NCBI GenBank assembly: GCA_037439425.1
Contig: JBBIWA010000131.1
Span: 1-6,549 of the forward strand
Reading direction: 5' to 3'
DNA from: JBBIWA01 sp037439425
GTDB taxonomy: Bacteria > Acidobacteriota > Blastocatellia > RBC074
Length of the DNA: 6,549 nucleotides
A program made the position numbers and the translations under genes. Below are positions 1 to 6,549 of this stretch, piece by piece. The notes under the pieces were generated by a model. The model was not told where the DNA came from, did no database searches, and worked only from the letters and a program-made list of their open reading frames with translations. How positions within the stretch are numbered: position 1 is the first letter of the stretch; each line of letters begins with the position of its first letter.

Positions 1-90
1 GTCAGACTCCTCCGCGAGTTTTAAACTCAGTGAGGTAACGACCTCCCTCCGCCGCTCGTCCGCCGACATTATCGCTCTATTTCGCTTCAT
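1..90 (-). CDS. Possible N-terminus of an unrecognised gene, cut by the left edge
   Basis: Reading leftward from an ATG at 90-88, an open frame of 30 codons reaches base 1 without a stop. It begins MKRNRAIMSADERRREVV and continues as a charged, helix-like segment ending LAEESD at the edge. I do not recognise the family. The ATG overlaps the stop of an 8-codon minicistron (TAATG), which favours translation by coupling because its own upstream region has only a weak Shine-Dalgarno. A second in-frame ATG (codon 8, 69-67) could be the true start. A caution is that the last bases on this strand include GGAGGAG followed by TCTGAC, which could be the ribosome site of a gene starting just outside the window. 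In that case this frame may be short or spurious. It lies about 180 bp beyond the A2M stop, past a strong palindromic repeat, so it is probably a separate transcription unit. Confidence 0.35.
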   Translation of the reverse strand, partial: MKRNRAIMSADERRREVVTSLSLKLAEESD

Positions 91-116
91 TATCTCAGGG
101 CGTCGTGAAACGACAT
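90..116 (-). CDS. 8-codon minicistron (MSFHDALR) translationally coupled to the next frame
   Basis: On the minus strand an ATG at 116-114 opens a frame reading MSFHDALR and then TAA at 92-90. The stop shares its last A with the ATG of the following frame (TAATG). A near-perfect Shine-Dalgarno, GGAGGAG, stands 6 nt upstream, and it is the best ribosome site in this stretch. This is the geometry of a leader minicistron that loads ribosomes for a downstream gene by termination-reinitiation. The peptide has no run of one amino acid, so there is no sign of attenuation control. It could be chance, since any strong purine-rich site followed by ATG would look like this. Confidence 0.3.
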   Translation of the reverse strand: MSFHDALR

Positions 117-122
117 GCGCGA

Positions 123-129
123 CTCCTCC
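123..129 (-). promoter_or_regulatory. Shine-Dalgarno GGAGGAG for the minicistron
   Basis: The plus-strand bases ctcctcc read GGAGGAG on the minus strand, with a 6-nt spacer (TCGCGC) to the ATG at 116. The next in-frame ATG of the longer frame is 32 nt away, too far for this site to serve directly, so this site argues for the minicistron. The 10-mer gactcctccg that contains it (121-130) occurs again at 5-14. Confidence 0.45.
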
Positions 130-145
130 GAAAATCCTCCCGCGG

Positions 146-240
146 AAAATCCTGGGAGCGCACGCATCCTTGCGCGCCCCTGCTTCGTTAAGCAACTCAT
201 TGCTGGAGACCAGGCACGCTCGCAAGCGTGCGCTCCCAGG
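146..240 (-). terminator. Probable 3' end structure of the DUF1175-A2M operon
   Basis: Read on the minus strand after the A2M stop, the transcript meets a 15-bp perfect stem arm (240-226), an inner hairpin (GCACGCT/AGCGTGC) and the matching arm (165-151), followed at once by ATTTT (150-146). A very stable GC-rich stem followed by a short T run fits an intrinsic terminator, though the T run is short and the 60-nt interior is longer than usual. A role in shielding the mRNA 3' end, as known for REP elements, would explain it equally well. Confidence 0.35.
151..240. repeat. Pair of REP-like palindromes in inverted orientation (BIME-like)
   Basis: The left unit begins cctgggagcgcacgc (151-165). 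The right end, 226-240, is its exact reverse complement, a 15-bp perfect inverted repeat spanning 90 bp. Each unit is also a palindrome. The left has arms 160-166 and 171-177 with one mismatch. The right has perfect 7-bp arms 214-220 (gcacgct) and 225-231 (agcgtgc) around the loop cgca. A further small stem, tgctt/aagca, lies at 181-194. A related palindrome occurs inside the DUF1175 gene (5980-6007), so this is a repeat family within the window. No coding frame explains the structure, and it is too short to encode a transposase. The layout resembles REP/BIME elements mobilised in trans; a MITE is the alternative. Confidence 0.7.
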
Positions 241-272
241 GTTTCATCGTGCGCTCGCGAGCTTTCTTCACA

Positions 273-5156
<4,884 letters not shown>

Positions 5157-5160
5157 AACC

Positions 5161-5167
5161 CCTCCTT
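5161..5167 (-). promoter_or_regulatory. Shine-Dalgarno AAGGAGG for the A2M gene
   Basis: The plus-strand bases cctcctt read AAGGAGG on the minus strand, 4 nt (GGTT) before the ATG at 5156. It fixes the start at MKLRNYL, which also gives a well-formed signal sequence. It lies in the 27-nt gap after the DUF1175 stop, so A2M is translated from its own strong site on a shared transcript. Confidence 0.8.
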
Positions 5168-5183
5168 GCGGCCTCTGCGCGTC

Positions 5184-6068
5184 TTATTGCAGGATCTTCA
5201 GCCGGTAAAAACCGAGAAAGTGAGGATTGGTCTCAATCGGTCGCCAGCGCCTATCTGGATGCTGGTCGAGCACGGCGAGCCGGACTTTCTTGACCGTGCC
5301 TTCGTCCGCTGGCGAAGCTCCAGTGTGATAGACCACCCAGTCACCAGCACCTCCAGCAGCGTGATGGGCTTTTGCCAGAAAGATCATCACGTGATAGGGA
5401 TACTTCTGCACCCACGGTTGATGAAAGAAGAGCAAATCGCCCGCTTGCGCCTGGCGCCGATCATGTCCGATCAAAACGGTATTGAAGTTCTTCAGCATGC
5501 GCGCATCGGCAAACTCGGAGAACTTGCCGCTCCTCAGGTCGCGCTCTTGAAAAGAGCCGAAGTCAGTGCGGAAGAGTTTTTCGCCAAGCGGGCTGCTTTC
5601 GAGTCTGTAAGCGCGCACATCGGGAGCGACTGCTTCGTAGCCTGCCCCCATCTTTTGATACCAGGCGCGGTCGTGGCGGCGCAGCGCTTCGCGCCAGGCA
5701 AAGCGCACCAATCCGGCACAGTCACGCTGCTCCGGATTCCAGGCTTCGCTCACCTGATAGAACTGCATTTCGGCAATTGCGGTGAACCAGCGGCGGAAAT
5801 TCTCGCGATCCTCAAGCGACTGCAACTCAGCTCCATCAGGAATGCCATCACTGTCGGCATCATCCCACGAGACCACAGATGGCGGCCTGCTTTCCATCCG
5901 CGCTTGCGGGGCTCGCTCGCAGGCCATAGTCATCACACAGAGCAGCAACCACCAGAGCGTGATGCGAAGATGCGAGGGCCTGGGTACGCACGCTTCCAGC
6001 GTGCCAGCTCTGCGGCGAAACAGCCGCCAGAGCGTGATGCGAAGATGCGAGGGCGCGCACAGGATCAT
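5184..6068 (-). CDS. DUF1175 (YfaT-like) putative lipoprotein with NlpC/P60-like motifs
   Basis: From the ATG at 6068 this encodes 294 residues. A hydrophobic stretch, ITLWWLLLCVMTMAC, ends at Cys50, a plausible though non-classical lipobox (TMAC). It is preceded by an unusually long 40-residue N-region that contains a repeated PSHLRITLW. After a short linker comes DADSDGIPDGAE (70-81), matching the D-x-D-x-D-G-x-x-D-x-x-E pattern of dockerin or thrombospondin-3 calcium loops. The body resembles DUF1175: RDCAGLVRF (Cys117), GDLLFF (210-215), YHVMIF (His226) and VYHTGA (His248). This Cys, GDL, His, His order is like NlpC/P60 cell-wall peptidases, so envelope or peptidoglycan hydrolysis is possible but unproven. 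E. coli yfaT precedes the A2M gene yfaS in the same way, and here the stop is 27 nt before A2M. A GTG at 6170 would add 34 residues but has no ribosome site and spoils the signal peptide. The ATG at 6068 is only weakly supported (TTAGGT just upstream). The body is secure; the start is not. Confidence 0.85.
   Translation of the reverse strand: MILCAPSHLRITLWRLFRRRAGTLEACVPRPSHLRITLWWLLLCVMTMACERAPQARMESRPPSVVSWDDADSDGIPDGAELQSLEDRENFRRWFTAIAEMQFYQVSEAWNPEQRDCAGLVRFAWREALRRHDRAWYQKMGAGYEAVAPDVRAYRLESSPLGEKLFRTDFGSFQERDLRSGKFSEFADARMLKNFNTVLIGHDRRQAQAGDLLFFHQPWVQKYPYHVMIFLAKAHHAAGGAGDWVVYHTGASPADEGTVKKVRLAVLDQHPDRRWRPIETNPHFLGFYRLKILQ
5946..6054. repeat. Direct repeat of 34 bp (period 75 bp) in the DUF1175 signal region
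   Basis: Bases 5946-5979 and 6021-6054 match at 32 of 34 positions; 28 of these (5952-5979 and 6027-6054) are identical without interruption. The 75-bp period equals 25 codons, so both copies encode PSHLRITLW in frame. The segment between them holds two adjacent palindromes: 5980-6007 (REP-like) and 6012-6027 (gcggc/gccgc around gaaaca). Removing one period leaves MILCAPSHLRITLWWLLL..., a compact lipoprotein-type signal. This suggests that a repeat element entered the gene's 5' end with duplication of flanking sequence. Alternatively the whole 109 bp may be one dispersed repeat that the reading frame now begins in. Confidence 0.8.
5980..6007. repeat. REP-like palindrome related to the copies at 151-240
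   Basis: The sequence runs ctgggtacgcacgct, then tcc, then agcgtgccag. Perfect 7-bp arms (5988-5994 and 5998-6004) flank a 3-nt loop. It shares the ctggg-n-n-cgcacgc start and the palindromic plan of the two units near the left end of the window. It lies inside the DUF1175 reading frame, which is an unusual place for this kind of element, and is translated there as part of ...LEACVPRP... Confidence 0.65.
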
Positions 6069-6270
6069 ACCTAAGCGACAAAGCAGATAGCTCAGGTAAG
6101 AAGATAATCTCCCACTCCCCTGCTTCGCAGCAAAACTACCGTTGCCTATGGGGCATTTATCTCCAGCCACAAAAGTCGCTTCGGAACCGGGGCCGTAGGC
6201 TCCGGTGAAAAATCGGGTTAAGATGTTCCGGGCCGCTTTTGTTTGAGATCACTCTCATTCAGCGGTCGCT

Positions 6271-6299
6271 ACTATAGCAGAATCGCCAGGCGTAGAGAA
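6271..6299 (-). promoter_or_regulatory. Candidate sigma-70-type promoter of the DUF1175-A2M operon
   Basis: On the minus strand a -10 of TATAGT (6276-6271) lies 17 nt from a weak -35, TTCTCT (6299-6294). The -10 matches the consensus at five of six positions and the spacing is ideal, but the -35 is poor. Transcription from here would leave a leader of nearly 200 nt before the ATG at 6068. It is the best candidate I see upstream of the operon. Confidence 0.35.
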
Positions 6300-6314
6300 C
6301 TGTGGGGAAGCGGG

Positions 6315-6422
6315 CTAAGTAACTGTGCAAAAGTTCGGGGACATTTTCCAGCCTCAGAAAGAACGGAAATAGGCCAAAAAGCCGCCGAACAAAAGTGCCC
6401 TGAACTTTCCTCACTTACTTAG
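6315..6422. mobile_element. Small TA-bounded inverted-repeat element (MITE-like or IS630 end)
   Basis: Bases 6315-6342 and 6395-6422 are inverted copies, matching at about 22 of 28 positions with one gap. The outer 8 bp (ctaagtaa/ttacttag) are perfect and a second matching block is aaagttc. Both ends contain TA (6316-6317 and 6420-6421), leaving about 102 bp between them. IS630/Tc1-type elements insert at and duplicate TA, and the N-terminus of a probable IS630 transposase begins 85 bp further on. It may be a non-autonomous MITE, or the subterminal left end of the neighbouring insertion sequence with an internal inverted copy. There is no coding frame inside. Confidence 0.55.
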
Positions 6423-6456
6423 TACTCCATTTCGCAAATACGGTGACGAATTTCTC

Positions 6457-6485
6457 TAGACAGAACTGAGGCTGGTTGAGATACT
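6457..6485 (+). promoter_or_regulatory. Candidate promoter for the transposase gene
   Basis: TAGACA (6457-6462) matches the -35 consensus at five of six positions. It is spaced 17 nt from GATACT (6480-6485), a four-of-six -10. Transcription would start about 15 nt before the ATG, leaving just room for the ribosome site, so the leader would be very short. Confidence 0.3.
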
Positions 6486-6493
6486 CTGTGACT

Positions 6494-6500
6494 GGAGGAG
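6494..6500 (+). promoter_or_regulatory. Shine-Dalgarno GGAGGAG for the transposase gene
   Basis: GGAGGAG stands 6 nt (TCAGCC) before the ATG at 6507, an ideal arrangement that strongly supports this start although only 14 codons are visible. Confidence 0.7.
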
Positions 6501-6506
6501 TCAGCC

Positions 6507-6549
6507 ATGGCCCGAAAGAGTCCATATGAGATTGAGTTGAGTGCCGACG
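6507..6549 (+). CDS. N-terminus of a probable IS630-family transposase, cut by the right edge
   Basis: The ATG at 6507 begins MARKSPYEIELSAD and runs off the window after 14 codons. The pattern of a basic MAR-type start, a short beta-like IEL segment and a Ser-Ala-Asp helix start is one I recognise from IS630-family transposases. In that family it precedes the helix-turn-helix that binds the element's ends. An excellent ribosome site supports the start. A TA-bounded inverted repeat upstream fits the TA target preference of the family. The DDE catalytic domain lies outside the window, so whether the gene is intact cannot be judged. With so few residues another helix-turn-helix protein remains possible. 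Confidence 0.6.
   Translation, partial: MARKSPYEIELSAD

Larger units (their letters stand above)
6069..6506. other. Divergent intergenic region upstream of the operon
   Basis: I find no convincing gene in this stretch. A GTG frame could extend the DUF1175 gene to 6170, but it encodes GNGSFAAKQGSG-type residues with no ribosome site. Bases 6117-6127 (cccctgcttcg) repeat 177-187 of the left-hand palindromic element, so repeat-derived sequence may reach here too. A weak hairpin, accgg/ccggt, lies at 6186-6206; it lacks a following T run on either strand, so I do not call a terminator. The remainder holds the candidate operon promoter, the TA-bounded inverted repeat and the transposase promoter listed separately. 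Confidence 0.6.

Noticed and set aside
5884..5925. 7-bp inverted repeat ggcctgc/gcaggcc in the DUF1175 gene just after the lipobox
   Set aside because: It is short and lies in coding sequence with normal codons; no related copy is seen in the window, so chance is the simplest reading.
6069..6170. GTG-start extension of the DUF1175 protein by 34 residues
   Set aside because: There is no Shine-Dalgarno, the added residues include repeat-like sequence, and the extension would bury the signal peptide deep in the protein.
6186..6206. Hairpin accgg/ccggt as a terminator or riboswitch
   Set aside because: The stem is short with a mismatch, no T run follows on either strand, and I see no conserved riboswitch core.

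Overview
The window looks like a piece of a Gram-negative bacterial chromosome. Two features suggest this: a long exported alpha-2-macroglobulin (A2M) protein and an upstream gene for a putative lipoprotein. GC content is moderately high. Short palindromic repeats built on CTGGGAGCGCACGC recall intergenic repeats I associate with Acidobacteriota (Blastocatellia-type) genomes, but this taxonomic guess rests on memory and is weak.

Layout: (i) 1-116, minus strand: the possible 5' end of another gene running off the left edge, preceded by an 8-codon minicistron with a strong Shine-Dalgarno site. (ii) 146-240: a pair of palindromic REP-like repeats in inverted orientation (15-bp perfect inverted ends), lying just beyond the 3' end of the main operon and probably acting as its terminator or mRNA 3' stabiliser. 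(iii) 273-5156, minus: a complete 1627-residue bacterial A2M with an intact CxEQ thioester motif (Cys1144-Thr-Glu-Gln1147). (iv) 5184-6068, minus: a DUF1175 (YfaT-like) protein with NlpC/P60-like Cys/His motifs and a calcium-loop-like segment. It ends 27 nt before the A2M start, so the two form an operon read right to left. (v) 6069-6506: the operon's upstream region, with a candidate minus-strand promoter and a roughly 105-bp inverted-repeat element bounded by TA dinucleotides. (vi) 6507-6549, plus: the first 14 codons of a probable IS630-family transposase running off the right edge.

Functional reading: bacterial A2Ms are thought to trap attacking proteases at the cell envelope. DUF1175 genes accompany one class of them (the E. 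coli yfaT-yfaS arrangement). The pairing here is notable because, as I recall, the DUF1175-linked class usually lacks the thioester, whereas the thioester class usually sits next to pbpC. The other striking point is a 75-bp-period in-frame direct repeat, with a REP-like hairpin between the copies, in the signal-peptide region of the DUF1175 gene. I see no wholly new multi-gene system. The notable items are the hybrid A2M locus, the repeat-invaded signal peptide, the small TA-bounded inverted repeat beside a transposase, and the coupled minicistron at the left edge.
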